Shown here: positions 32,080 to 42,861 of the stretch, in pieces | How the letters are laid out: each line of letters opens with the position of its first letter | Position numbering within the stretch: the first letter of the stretch is position 1 | NCBI GenBank assembly: GCA_037176885.1 | Contig: JAWWNJ010000021.1 | Coordinates: 1-64,000 of the forward strand | DNA from: Favolaschia claudopus | Taxonomy: Eukaryota > Basidiomycota > Agaricomycetes > Agaricales > Mycenaceae | Length of the DNA stretch: 64,000 nt | Reading direction: 5' to 3' | Position numbers and translations under genes: made by a program | The notes under the pieces: model-generated | The model's input: only the letters and a program-made list of their open reading frames with translations | What the model was told of the DNA's origin: nothing | Database searches by the model: none

Positions 32080-32751
32080 CCCTATAAAGATATTTCACTC
32101 GTGTTGTGCCACGAATTGAATGTTCACATTACCAATTGAATGTTCCATACCATGAGTCAGTCAACATAAAAGTTCAAACCATCAAAGTTTCCTAATGCGG
32201 AAATCGGTAGCCATTCAATAGGGTATATCACAGTAGCGGATTTGGCGGATTTGAGGCTCGATTTCGATTTGGATTTGAGCAAAAGTCACAGTCGTCACAC
32301 ATGCTGTAATTCGGCAGCATCGTCTCGGCATCAGACGGCAGAGATACAAAGCCTCACTTGATTTCATTCCTATGCAGTGTTGGCACTGACCCGGTATATA
32401 CCGGTCAGTCAAAGGGGTCAGGTCAACTGTCAATCCATTGACCGATTGGTCAATGACCCGCCATCGCGCCATCAATCATTGCCCCAGCCATCAAACGGAC
32501 TCCGGCAACATCCGATCTGCAATCATTTCACCAATTAATGCTCTGGAAGCAGGCGGGAGAGTCGGAAAACCGAGTAGAATACTACCATACAATGTAATGA
32601 GGTGTAATTGACAAAATTTGCGACCTTCTACGGAATATAGGTCAAGATACTGCCGAGGTTTCGGGCAAAAAGGTTTTTGCAGCCGCTGATCAACTCGCTG
32701 TCATGTTCTCCGCCTCCACACTAAGAGCTTCCTCCTCGTCATCCAGTCCAT
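32080..32751. other. Repeat-rich non-coding stretch
   Basis: At 32382-32475 it begins with CAGTGTTGGCACTGACCCGG and carries GGTCAGGTCAAC-type repeats like those of the element at 40722-41364, so it is probably one end of a related element. The other end was not found. No gene seen. Confidence 0.45.
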
Positions 32752-33285
32752 CTCTTTGATTTGATTTGATTTGAAGTTCTAATATATGCTGTACCTGGCT
32801 ACGGAAGAGCTATGCAGCAGTACGGTAAGGGTCGGCGGGGATTTCATATAGTAGGTAGTTTGGAAACGGTAATATAGACTATAACGAGAGAGGAAAAGAA
32901 GGTTAAGTATCGCGCAAGGGAATGAAAGTTTGAGGAGTAACAGTATCAAATATTTGAGATGGAACGGGAAGGAAGGGGAAGAGGGAGACATAGGGTGGGT
33001 ATGAATCAAGGATGAAGAATACAGAAGAATAAAAGAGAGCGGAGAGGATTAACGAGGGGATTGTATGTATGGGAGAGGGTGGACCGACGACTTATCTAAA
33101 GCCTGGTGAAGGTCCTTCATGCGCTCCGCCAGAGTTACCGCCAACTCTTTCCGACGCGAGCAGGTATACGAATCCGCGCGGTGCTTTCCACCACAATTGA
33201 GGCATTCCACAGGGCCAGAACATTGGGAGGTGTCGCCGTGAGGATGGTCCGCCGAGGGCTTCGCACATATGCCGCAAGATGGCGC
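32752..33285 (-). mobile_element. LINE-derived fragment: ORF1-type zinc knuckles, 3' UTR and hexamer tail
   Basis: On the minus strand, 33285-33070 encodes two knuckles (CGICAKPSADHPHGDTSQC and CLNCGGKHRADSYTC) followed by RRKELAVTLAERMKDLHQ, as in the RNA-binding ORF1 of fungal LINEs. It runs directly into a 3' UTR resembling that of the LINE end at 12885-13220 (GTACCTGG..TATGC.GCAGTAC) and a (TTTGAT)n tail at 32755-32774. ORF1 next to a 3' UTR without RT suggests an internally deleted, possibly non-autonomous LINE. Confidence 0.55.
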
Positions 33286-33289
33286 TTCG

Positions 33290-34131
33290 ACCTTTCCCCA
33301 TCCAATGCTGCCAGCACGTCGACACAGCTGCAGACACCTTCGCGACGACGATCCCGGGATGAAGACGACGAAAACCTGGACCCTGAGCTGTGGTCACCGT
33401 CGAAGAAAATGAGAACATTATATGCGAACCTTGGTGCGACTTCCGCCGGCTCCCTCCTCCTTGGCACACCCAAAATCAAGTCGTACGACACGGCGATCCT
33501 CCCCCCTGTCGTCCAGCAAGTCCCGCGGTTGCTCGCGGCTCCCGATTGGTCGCTGGCGACTCCAAGGCGGGAAGAAGAGACCTACAAGACACGGGGTCAG
33601 CTTGAGAGCGAGCTTACATCACTGCGAGAGCAGCTCGCGCTTGCTCACCAAAATGTACGTGTCCGGGACCAGATCCTGGAGGAGGCGAATGCGAAGATGG
33701 TGTTCCAAAACATGGGCCTGAGGAAAATGAATGAGGCTCTCCACCTGGAGGAGGGGAAGGCGGTGACGGACCGAGCACGGCTGTTTAAGGGCAAGGCTCA
33801 ATGTCTTTCCTCAGACGAGTTTATGCAGCAGGTTAACGAGATGGAGGAGGGGAGGAAGGAGAAGGAGGCGGGAAAGGAGGCCAGAAAGGTCGCCCGGTTG
33901 CGCAAGAAGGAGCTACGAGAGGAAGTTGAGAAAGAGTGGCTTGCGATGAAGGAGCGACATGCTGGCGCGGTCGAAGCGTGGTCCGTTGAGTGCTCAGAAC
34001 TGGTGGAGAGGGGTGCAAGGAAGAAGGATTTGCCCCCGAAGCCCAAGATTGGCAAAAAACCCCAGGTCCCCGTTGTAGACGACGAGGAGGACGAGATGGA
34101 CGACGAACCAGCAGACGATGATGATGTGTGA
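33290..34131 (+). pseudogene. Pogo-type (DDE_1) transposase C-terminal region
   Basis: The frame, open from 33106, matches the family only from about 33290: ELWSPSKKMRTLYANLGATS and PAAPDWSLATPRR-like linkers, a long coiled coil (LTSLREQLALAHQNVRVRDQ, MVFQNMGLRKMNEALHLEEG, FKGKAQCLSSDEFMQQVNEM, ARKVARLRKKELREEVEKEW) and an acidic tail. This is the usual end of fungal pogo transposases after the DDE core, which is absent here. The first about 60 codons are antisense LINE sequence, so the LINE junction truncated it at about 33288. A related but different copy is split between 47051-47835 and 51747-52130. Confidence 0.65.
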
Positions 34132-34352
34132 CATTCTTGATCCAAGTAAAGCGAAGTGTGACATTTTGATGTCTTTCGCCATTTTTTTCATTCTACTCAA
34201 TTTTGAAGTATAATACCCCGTAGTTTCGCTGTAGTATAGTTTATTACTCATCCTAGTATATACACAAAATAATTCAGATGTCTTGGGTCTCAGATTCGGA
34301 AGTTATTAGCAAATGATCAAAGTTGTGATCCAAGGAGCGGCACTATACTGTA

Positions 34353-35154
34353 TTGTCCGAAAAATCAAAAAAGGGTTGTTGGGCCTGGGCAGGCCTTGTA
34401 AGGTCTAATAAGGCCGTTGGGGAAAAGGAGGGTTACAAGGTTTAAATACGTACCAAATACTACATATAGGGCCTTATAACACATAATGGACCTTATAGGT
34501 CCAGATGAGGCTTGTAAGGCCTTACAAGGCATGTTCGGCGGCGTACCACTTTACCTTCTTTGTAAGGTGTCTGCTTGCACCTTGTCTTGACTTTCTAATA
34601 CTAGACTATCTATTTCTATTGTACTACAATACTGACTCTAACAGTTAATTACTGGTGCTTGCGAGAATCGAACGCTCGACCTCTGCAGTGCGAATAAAAC
34701 AATGGCAACGTACAATACTGCTATGCTAAGACAGCTTTACAAATAGTGAAATTTTGTTCCATATATGGCGTAGCTCTCGGATACCTGTACAATTTCCCCA
34801 TGACACAACAACTCAAGATATTGCTCGTACATTGACTGGTGATTTACTACACATGAGTATATGCTCCCCTACATACTTTTTGAAATTCAAATCAGCCATC
34901 TTGGCATACAATCACAGCACAAATTATCAAAAACAATACAACTCTGAATTTTCCGCCGAAAAAGATTCAATAAAACCACACCTACCATGTCTCTAACCCC
35001 AACTCAGTTTTGTAACCTCCGGGAAGTTAGCTTGGGAAGACCTAACCAGACCTTATCACGCCTTATAAGGTCACCCCTCGAACCTTATTAGGCCATATAA
35101 GGCCGTTAGGTGCTCCAAGGCCTTACCAGGCTTTTTCAATTTTTCCGACAATGG
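34353..35154. mobile_element. Inverted-repeat element with AAGGCCTTA arrays and tRNA-like core
   Basis: The ends ATTGTCCGAAAAATCAAAAA and the inverse of ATTGTCGGAAAAATTGAAAA enclose about 800 bp. Next to both ends are dense AAGGCCTTA/CTTGTAAGGCC-type repeats (34385-34540 and 35030-35130). The middle holds a minus-strand tRNA-like sequence. The ends match those of the element at 39344-39931 (TTGTCG.CAAAAATCGAAA), which also has a tRNA-like core but different subterminal repeats. No transposase. Confidence 0.75.
34650..34740 (-). other. tRNA-like sequence with Pol III A and B boxes
   Basis: On the minus strand TAGCATAGCAGT (34728-34717) fits the A box TRGCNNAGYNGG at 11 of 12 positions. CGTTCGATTCT (34674-34664) fits the B box at 9 of 11. 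The spacing is 42 bases. It ends in GCACCA. The acceptor stem does not pair well, so it is a relic or a SINE-type promoter, not a working tRNA. Confidence 0.45.
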
Positions 35155-36079
35155 TAGGCCCTAGACCTTTAGCCGAGGGCCGATTTACAGAATTTACCGT
35201 AAATTTACGGAGCGTAAGTGCTTACGCTACTTACGCTCCCCCAGGTTCACCGCCACCTTTTCGACACACGTGCCCTGACTGATCGGCTGAGAATCAGACT
35301 TCGAGACCAAGATGGAAACCGATGAAAAGAATGCGATTGACGTTGAGACCTCATTTTATTACGTAATCGGTCATTTTTTTCGGCCTTGAGCAAGCCTTGA
35401 GCTCAAAATTTTTTTGCCCTTTTCCCGACTCCTCGCAGCCCAAACCACTTCCCCGCCAAAAATGAACTTTTGCTCTCGGTCCAAGGCTCTAGGCGTCGGC
35501 TATAGGTGGGTGGCTGTGCAATCGGTCATTTTCTTTTGGGTCCGAAAACTGATTTTTGATGCTACGGCTTAGATTTTTATAAGTCCGACAGTTACAATCA
35601 AACCGAGTCGTTTGCCGTGCTTTCCCGAAGAAGCCAAGGTTTTTTTGCGGGCCGGGAAACGATTACAAAATTTTGACTTTCCCACACCTAATCGGGTAGT
35701 CGAGACGTGATGGATGGCACTGTACGCGGTTCAATAAATTCCTTTTCGTTCTATGATCCCACCTCTAAAGAAATTGTAGTATCTAGAAGGTATTCCTACG
35801 TGCCGGGGCTGCGAGCCCGCCGAAGCGCAGTTGAACCTCCCAAAAAGGAAATCACGGAGTTCTTCTGCTGTCTATTCAGGTGCTAGTGCCCCCCACATCC
35901 CCCAAAGCCCTATCGTCATAGGCATAATGCACTAGAGCCTCAGCTAATTTTTTTTCGCCCTCAACTGATCTTAATCCCCCCAATAAATGGGGCTTGTAGT
36001 AATAAATGTGTGTATTTCATGATATATTTGCCTAATATCAGCTTCGCTTTCATTTGATAGTTCGAAAATTGGGTTATAA
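35155..36079. other. Non-coding stretch, repeat relics
   Basis: Holds the palindromic motif shared with 6.4 kb (35196-35240) and several TCGGTCATTTT-containing relics similar to 6840-6860. No gene supported. Confidence 0.4.
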
Positions 36080-36217
36080 GGCTCCATTCGGTTGCGTCAC
36101 TTCGGAGCACTTGACGTCACTGAAGAGTATTTCTCACCAAAAGTTTGGCGTGGAATTTTTCCCAAGTGCTCCAAAGTGACGGTAAGTGACGCTAAGACAC
36201 GACAGCCGAATGGAGCC
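36080..36217. mobile_element. 138-bp MITE, TAA target duplication (PIF/Harbinger-like)
   Basis: Ends GGCTCCATTCGGTTG and the inverse of GGCTCCATTCGGCTG, flanked by TAA at 36077-36079 and 36218-36220. A 3-bp TWA duplication and GG-ends suit PIF/Harbinger. Subterminal AAGTGCTCC/GTGACG repeats fill most of it. Confidence 0.75.
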
Positions 36218-36420
36218 TAAAACAACTCATGTAGGCTACATAAGGTATATACATCGAACAGATGCGCGAGAAGTGGTTTACAGCTGTTCCGGAAAATGAT
36301 GAGACACGTCGCTTTTTTTTCGGCTTATGAATTATGTCTGTGGAGAGCCGGCGGAATTCAAGTTTTCAAGTTGCGAAAAGAGAAGAGAAAGGGAGAGAAA
36401 AGGGAGAGACTCACTATGTA

Positions 36421-36813
36421 CAGTCGCGGCGAATTTATTTGCATTACCTAAAAAGGAAATTCCCATCATTTTGCCTCGCTTTCGCCCTCAAGCCTCAGGC
36501 TCAAGGTGTCCGGACAGGATACTTCAGGACCAAGTACTATCGTGAATAAGGATTAGTAGCTAAAGGGATACTTGAATTGCGTTCTTTGCTTCAAATTTGA
36601 AAAAGATACCACCTGGTGAGTTGAATCAAAAGTGGCCTATTCCAAGGACATCTGCCTCTTTTTCCGGCGATTGAAGTGCCCCTGGACCTTCTACCTAGCC
36701 AATTAACCAGAAATATGCACACCCCACCGATGATATAGGCTGTTGTACCCTCGCAAGAGCGGGATTGATGGGAATTTCCTTTTTAGGTAATGCAAATAAA
36801 TTCGCCGCGACTG
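36421..36813. mobile_element. MITE of the CAGTTGCGGCGAA family, copy 2
   Basis: A 393-bp element with about 48-base ends starting CAGTCGCGGCGAATTTATTT, flanked by TA at 36419-36420 and 36814-36815. Confidence 0.88.
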
Positions 36814-37006
36814 TACCTGAGACTCTGTTTCCAAGAAATCAGCGCTTCAAAATCACTGTAGCGCCCTCCGAAGCAATTGCAATCTTGATTTCTTATGCCC
36901 TGATTAGGCAGATCAGAGGTATTCAAAATATGGTAAGACCCCATTTCTACAGAGAACTACGGAGCAGCCGCGGATTCTACAGACAGTTACGTAAGTCGGC
37001 CTGGAT

Positions 37007-38764
37007 CTACCGCAGGCTACGGCTGCTACCGGCATCTATGTCAAAAACCCGGGATTGCTGATCGGCGGTCGAAGCTTGCTCAAGAACCTCTTCGGACGTG
37101 AAATAACCGTCTCGTCCTTTTCCCGGCCGCATGCTCCGACGGGCATTTCGTTTTGGATTGTTGGGATCACGTAGCCAGCCAAAATTGGAAGAAAAGTAGT
37201 CGGCGATCATGAATGAATGGCCCTCGCCTTTGCGGTATGGTTTTGCCGGCGCGTCCTTGTGATACCAGTTTTCCCGCCGCCGGTCATGGGCGTAGAAAAT
37301 GCTCTCGTCGTGGTACCAAAGGATGACACGCCGGCCCAGCAGAGTGTAGTTGTCTGGGATAGGCTTTACATCATTGTCAAAGACGACTGTACGCTTTTGA
37401 AGCTCGAACAAGCGAGGGAGGTAAATATTGTCCCGGTAATAAACAACGTCCGGCCGTTCATGTCCGTCAACATACTGTCCCTTTGGGGCAGATCTGAATC
37501 TAAATTTTGGCATGAGTATGAAATGAAACAAAAGGCACGAAGAGGTATTCTCACCTGTATCCCAACTCGTCTAAATATCGGCGTGCTGTAGTTAGAGAGA
37601 CTTCTTTATCAATGTTATGTTCTTCTCTGACAGCAGGGCTGTTCAGATATTCCACAAGTTTATTGGCCGTAATCTCATTCCCAAGCGACTGAAGATGAAG
37701 TCTGATGTCGTTGGCAAGATCTTCGTCAGCGAGCATGCTCTCATTCCACTCCCCATACGGGTTTACGTCCATAACTTCGCGGTTGAGAATGAATTGACGA
37801 GAAAGTAATGCGAAGACACGAGCACAATAAACCCCGCGCCCAAGACCACAGAGCTAAGTGAGCAGAGTCACCCCAGCGTGCATAAGTGGCTAGTCCCGGG
37901 GTCACATAGAAATTCAGCATTGTTCGGATTCCCATTAGTCGATTCCGCGTGAAAGGACTGATGGCGGGATCCTTGTAGCCAACTCCGCGCAATCCAAAAA
38001 GATCTGTGCCACGTAGTTCCCCACGTAGAAATCTCTGCACACAATCCAGAGCAGCCCGAGCTTCTCCCAGATCTGGTGCCCTGCGGCATGCACCGGGACG
38101 TGTTGCTTGCTCGTGCATACCATTCAAAAAAGACTGAGGGGCACATGGGTGGGGATAGTCATCGTCAAACGCTGGTGATGTTGCCAACAGCTCATCCTCC
38201 TCCTCTGGCACGTCAAGACAGTCCCGGGGATCATCGCTGGATATGCCTGGGGAAGAATCACAGGCTGCAGGACCGGGGAAAGTATTGGTGGACCGGCGAT
38301 CATCCTCATCCTCAACTTCCTCAATTGTCACTTTGGGCAGCTTCCACAGGAGTTCACGGGCAGGTGGTGCACCCGAGGGAAGATGTGTAGGTCCAGGCAC
38401 AGAGAAACAGTCCATCGACGCGTAAAAAGGGTTTACCGGGTATTGATGGCTTGGCGCGTTGACCGTGTTTGACGCGTCCACACTCGACGCGTCAAACGCG
38501 CCAATTAACATATCTTCAACATCAATTGTCGCGTCGTTTGTGTTCTAGAGGAATATATAACAGTGAGTAATGTATCCGAGGTTTCTGACACACCTCTGCG
38601 CAGCTATTTTCTTTCCGTCTCTTTTTCGGCGAAAGCAATTTGGTTACCTTCTTGGGACTGAGCTCCTCCCACACCCGCTTGGTGCCATTGCTCATGTTTT
38701 GAAGCAGGTTCATTGCCAGGGTCTTGCGGCGCCTTGAGTAGGTTCCCATAGGCAGATTTGACAA
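37007..38764 (-). pseudogene. DDE transposase of a fungal IS630/mariner-like family, C-terminally truncated
   Basis: Minus strand. The N-terminal exon (38764-38590) is basic (YSRRRKTLAMNLLQNMSNGT, LSPKKVTKLLSPKKRRKEN). An intron follows (about 38590-38545). The second exon has an acidic linker and LGEARAALDCVQRFLRGELR, LFGLRGVGYKDPAISPFTRN. After a frameshift near 37845 it continues WNESMLADEDLANDIRLHLQ, EVSLTTARRYLDELGYR (HTH-like). After another short intron (about 37550-37505) come KGQYVDGHERPDVVYYRDN, VILWYHDESIFYAHDRRREN, AYRKGEGHSFMIADYFSSN-like and GRDGYFTSEEVLEQA. The catalytic D of HDES is present, but the downstream DN and final D/E region is lost at about 37050, where unrelated repeat DNA begins. 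Role by family: cut-and-paste transposition at TA sites. Confidence 0.7.
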
Positions 38765-38969
38765 CGCGTTGGCGGAGAAAGTGATGTTTTTGACGGAGAT
38801 TTGATAATTCCTGGACCAATTCGAAGGATTTGATTCTACCAGAATTTACGACAGTAGATAGACTAATTTTAAAGGTTTTGGTCGAAGGATTTGAGCTAAT
38901 ATGGCCAGAGCATAATTCTACAGATTTTTGTATCGGGTCAGTCCGAAAAAGGAAGTTGTCACACTTGGC

Positions 38970-39238
38970 CACGTGATGTTTGTCGAAGGTGGATGGGGAG
39001 TGCCTTAAACTTTAACTTAAAGTTAAAAGTGCCGCCTCCATGTCACAATGTCACACTGCTGCCGCCAAACCCTTCGTTTGAGCGCTGCCGCTGCCGCCCA
39101 CAGACTGGGGCTGTAAAGTACATGCTATATACATAGAATATAAATTAAACAAGTTTTCAATTTCGACCTCATGCCTATAGTAGGGTCTTCCTCGACTTCA
39201 ACATGTATATTGTGCCCGTATACTCTACAGAATGTATA
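38970..39238. other. Non-coding spacer
   Basis: Contains a TTTAACTTAAAGTTAAA palindrome at 39010-39026. No gene. Confidence 0.4.
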
Positions 39239-39343
39239 CAGTGCCAAGCATCACATCACGGTTCCTTTTTTGGCAGGGAACGGCATCAAAAGTTAAACTC
39301 GATACTACATTATGCCGTCATCACCATTCGACTTCGAAACAGT

Positions 39344-39931
39344 TGTCGCAAAAATCGAAAGTTAGAGATAAGAGATTATAACCACTTACAGCCGATATAA
39401 CCGGGTATAGCAAGGTTACAGTCAGGTTATAACCCAGCTATAACTTATACCTCACGCGCATTCTAATGGCTCTGCATCCATTCTGCCTCCCTATGCAACC
39501 TCATCGTACAGGTTACGAACAAAAGATTTGATTTTGAGCCGTGCGCGGAGCCTTAAGGCAAATGAAATGGCATCATGTATAGTAACGGCATATATGGTGC
39601 AGACTAACCTTTTCTCCAATGGCTCCTTGGTGGAGCGGTAATGCTGTATGCTATCACTGCGCATGAGACGATCGGGAGTTCAAATCCTGTTGCATGCAAC
39701 CGCCTCTTGACGCTCGCCGCCGTAGCAGTATGGCGGGAGCGTGAGTGTCGGGATCCGCCAGCGGTGAGAGAAAAAGAATTTTTTCAATGCCCTCGCCCTC
39801 ACCGTTATAACTGACTATAATGCTATAAGGCTGTAAGTCCTTATAATGCTATCTTAGCTTTATACCCCATCGCCCAGATTATAGACTTATAACCGGTTAT
39901 AACCTGATATAACCCTATTTCGATTTTTGCG
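39344..39931. mobile_element. Inverted-repeat element with TTATAACC arrays and tRNA-like core
   Basis: The ends TGTCGCAAAAATCGAAA and the exact inverse are set in an ACAGT context on both sides (39339-39343, 39932-39936). The related MITE at 6944-7224 has the uninterrupted sequence (AACAGTGTA), so this is an insertion. Near both ends are about ten copies of TTATAACC/GGTTATAA-type words. A tRNA-like core lies in the middle. The exact end is ambiguous by a few bases. Confidence 0.82.
39621..39699 (+). other. tRNA-like sequence with Pol III A and B boxes
   Basis: TGGTGGAGCGG (39628-39638) fits the A box at 10 of 11 positions. AGTTCAAATCC (39677-39687) fits the B box at 9 of 11. The spacing is 38 bases. 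A D-arm (GCTC..GAGC) and a T-arm (CGGGA..TCCTG) can pair. The acceptor stem does not. Confidence 0.5.
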
Positions 39932-40721
39932 ACAGTGTAGAACGTCTATATGGATGTGTAGCAACCCATCTTGTGCTTTGCAAGGCAATTGAACAAGTTT
40001 TTGTGTTTTCACCTCCGAAAAAGTGAAACAAACCCTAATGATGGTTGATGCCATCATCAAATTGCCATATCGGTTAGGGTTAAGATCACGTGCTTCTCGG
40101 ACTTTGCCGTGCCAGCCTTGGGCGGATCACCAAGGAAAGTCGCGTACCACTTTTTCTTGGTTTCTGCATGACAACTGAACACATCTGGCCTCAATCCATC
40201 CAAAATCAGAGCCAAAATGATGATTTTACTTTTTTCAGACCCGAAAAAAGTGAAACACCGTGGGAAAAAGGGAGTTCTCGACGCCAAACGCATTCTTTTG
40301 GTCGGTTTCCTTCCTCAGAAAATCCCAAATAAATTACAAAAATTTTCTTCCGCCCGAAAAAGCAGTGTTGGAGAAGTGGCGCTTGGCACTGTATAGCGAC
40401 CAGTGATGCCCTCAACTCCAGCACAGACAGGGAGAAACGACAAAGTCAAGGAAAATGAGTGATTTGCCATGCCGTCAGGGCATTTGGCAGGAGACAACAA
40501 CAACAACAAACGGACATTTGATCCCTGCCAGTTGCCGGTCACCACTTCTTGTACTATATACTAAGTATTACTAGCAGTGAGCCCGTGCTTCGCTACGGGA
40601 TACACGGTTTCCCTTTGAATTAAGGCTGAGCACCGCATCTTCGCGGCGTTGATAATCTTAGCTTGCAATATCAAAACGCCGCTGGCTGTCGACCTCGCGG
40701 CTTCGATAGGTTGCAGGGTTG

Positions 40722-41364
40722 CGGAGGTCAGGTCAACTACTTGACCTGACCCGAGGGTCAAGGGTCAGGTCAAGGTCAGGTCAAGGGGGGGTTGACCTTC
40801 TTGACCTTGGGCCTATTAATTATTTAATTATGTAATTAGTAATGGCTTGAGGCATGAATGTTCAAGTGGCCTGTCTCCGAGGTCTTTTCCTGCACGGTCC
40901 ACCGCCAGCAGGGCCAATGATAATCCCCATAAAGGCCTGTTTTTTTGGGAGGCAAAAAGTCAGGAATTTTTTTGGCTCGAAAAGTCAGGATTTACACAGG
41001 CCTGAACCCAAAATTTTGTCGGACCGGTCAGGATTCTCCGATCAGGCCTACTTTTCGGCCCAAATTCTGCCATTTCGGCGTCATTTTCCGAAAATTTTCT
41101 TCGGCTGCCGCCGTTTTCGTCAGGATTCAGACCAGCCCTTCCCACCAAAACGGGTCGGAAAGTCAGGATTTTGGACAGCCCAAATCGTCAAAATTTCCGA
41201 TTCCCGTCAGGATTTAGAACTGATGTGATGTCCGCTTATGAAAGAGGGCCAAACATCAACAAATTGATCTGACCCCCGCTGACCCGGGGTCATGGTCAGG
41301 TCAACTACAGCCTGGTTGACCGTTGGCTCTTGACCCAAGGTCAAGACCCGGGTCAACCGCAACA
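40722..41364. mobile_element. Inverted-repeat element with GGTCAGGTCAAC arrays
   Basis: The left end CAGGGTTGCGG and right end CCGCAACACTG resemble the CAGTGTTGC-type ends of the element at 56801. Both subterminal zones consist of TTGACC/GGTCA words (40730-40805 and 41265-41355). The centre (40950-41225) holds a different array: about seven GTCAGGATT words spaced 30-60 bases apart, perhaps a nested element. The TAGGTTG flanks are similar, but an 8-bp duplication is not exact. Confidence 0.6.
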
Positions 41365-42016
41365 CTGTATTAGGTTGTATCTAAACTTTTGAGTTGGACG
41401 ACTTTCCCGGTAATTCGTTAATATCATCTTGCCTTGTCTGCCATCCAAGCGACAATTCACGGTGTACTTCCTGACTATACATCCCGCTACGAAGTTCCCC
41501 TTCATATCTCAGGAAATTACTGCGTTGACTTTCTCGATGTCGATCTTCGCGTCGTGGTTGATTGAGCTTCCATTCATGATCAAGTGCTTCGTCTACTGTA
41601 ACGATCTGTTGAAGGAGACAAATCTCCACATCATATCTAGGAGACAAATCTCCACATCATGATACAATATATGGCTGAAGTACAACATACCACAATGCGG
41701 GAATGCTTTCGACCTCCGTTCACCCTGTTCTACTTTCCGTCTCAGCTTCTGCGCTCGCGACTGTTGACTGTTGTATTCTTTGATATCCAACAAATCCTCA
41801 ATTTTGGCGGCGAGTTCACGTGAGCGACAGAACGACGTGGCTGGACATACTCTACGGGTTCGTGTTTGTCAAGGAGACAGAAGACCATCACCTTTGGTTG
41901 AATTCTCCTTTGCTTCCCTCTCCCGGTTGATGTCCCGATCAGCTGGGTGTTATCTGCAGGTTATCTAACACAGCCACTGCAGATAACATGCAGATTGTAC
42001 TTTGCAGCGGGGTTTG
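41365..42016. other. Non-coding stretch
   Basis: A 22-bp unit (ggagacaaatctccacatcat) is repeated at about 41616-41658. No gene supported. Confidence 0.4.
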
Positions 42017-42024
42017 CTTGAGAG

Positions 42025-42541
42025 TAAGGCTCCAACCATTTCGTTTTCGTTTGTGGAATCCGGCAAACAAAACGGAAATGGTTTAAAACCGTTTATGAAC
42101 TGTTTTCGGGGCTCAGAAATTCAATTCCCTCGAGCTGTACCGCTGATGACTCGAATGGATTGTTTTCATTGTATGTTCTGCCACATGTGTCTATTTGAAC
42201 ATCCTGAATGATTCTCCGAGGTAGAATTCGGACGTACCAGCACATTCAGGACCAAGCGGGGGTATTTCCTTATTTGGAACAACTACCACAACGCGAACGA
42301 CTGAGGCCCATGACCTCAGGTATCGATGAGAGAGCATTCTGATGGCATTGTTAATGGTGCTGTGATATAAACTCGGTGAGATCACCTTTTTCTGACCTCG
42401 TTTACTGCGGTGGAAGACTGCTGATTGCCCCCAACATGAAAACTGTTTATAAACTGTTTCCGCACCCTGGCAAACAAAACGGAAACAAAAACGGTTAAAA
42501 CCGTGTATAAACGTTTACAAATGGAAAGGGTTGGAGCCTTA
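42025..42541. mobile_element. hAT-like MITE, exact 8-bp duplication CTTGAGAG
   Basis: A 517-bp element with ends TAAGGCTCCAACC and the exact inverse. CTTGAGAG lies at 42017-42024 and 42542-42549. Subterminal zones hold GGCAAACAAAACGGAAA (once at each end, same orientation) and several AAACCGTTTAT/AAACTGTTT words. Confidence 0.92.
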
Positions 42542-42861
42542 CTTGAGAGGATCTTTCAGAAACAAAGGAGCATGTACCTCTGAAGCAATTGACTAGATTT
42601 GTCTCTTTACTTGGCTCAAAACGGCGCTGTGGGCCGCCAATTAGCCAGAAAGCAGATAACACTGTTATCTGCGTGACGCTGTGACTAACAGTGACTTCAA
42701 GTCTCTCGTCTGCTCTGCCAGCTTCCCCCTTCCACCGGGTCTCTTTCGGCTTGGCTTTCGCCTATTCAACTCTCCAGATAGTACAGCTCCTTTGCCTCCA
42801 CCTCAAAATGCTCTAAGGTCCCTATTTTGTCCCTATTGATACCGGATTTTCGTCGCAACGA

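Larger units (their letters stand above)
39239..40391. mobile_element. MITE of the CAGTGCCAAGCATCAC family (long form) with nested element
   Basis: Ends CAGTGCCAAGCATCAC and the near-inverse, flanked by TA at 39237-39238 and 40392-40393. Without the nested element at 39344-39931 it is about 560 bp and aligns to the inverse of 6944-7224 except for an additional segment at about 40030-40280. That segment has its own GTGAAAC../..AAAAAGTGAAAC borders. Confidence 0.85.

Noticed and set aside
33106..33289. N-terminal part of the pogo frame starting at ATG 33106
   Set aside because: These codons are the antisense of LINE zinc-knuckle sequence; family resemblance starts only near 33290.
39621..39699. 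Functional tRNA gene
   Set aside because: A and B boxes are good, but the acceptor stem does not pair and the sequence lies inside a transposon, so it is listed only as tRNA-like.
40945..41217. Plus-strand frames over the GTCAGGATT array
   Set aside because: The frame is open only because the repeat lacks stops; the peptide is a repeat artefact.
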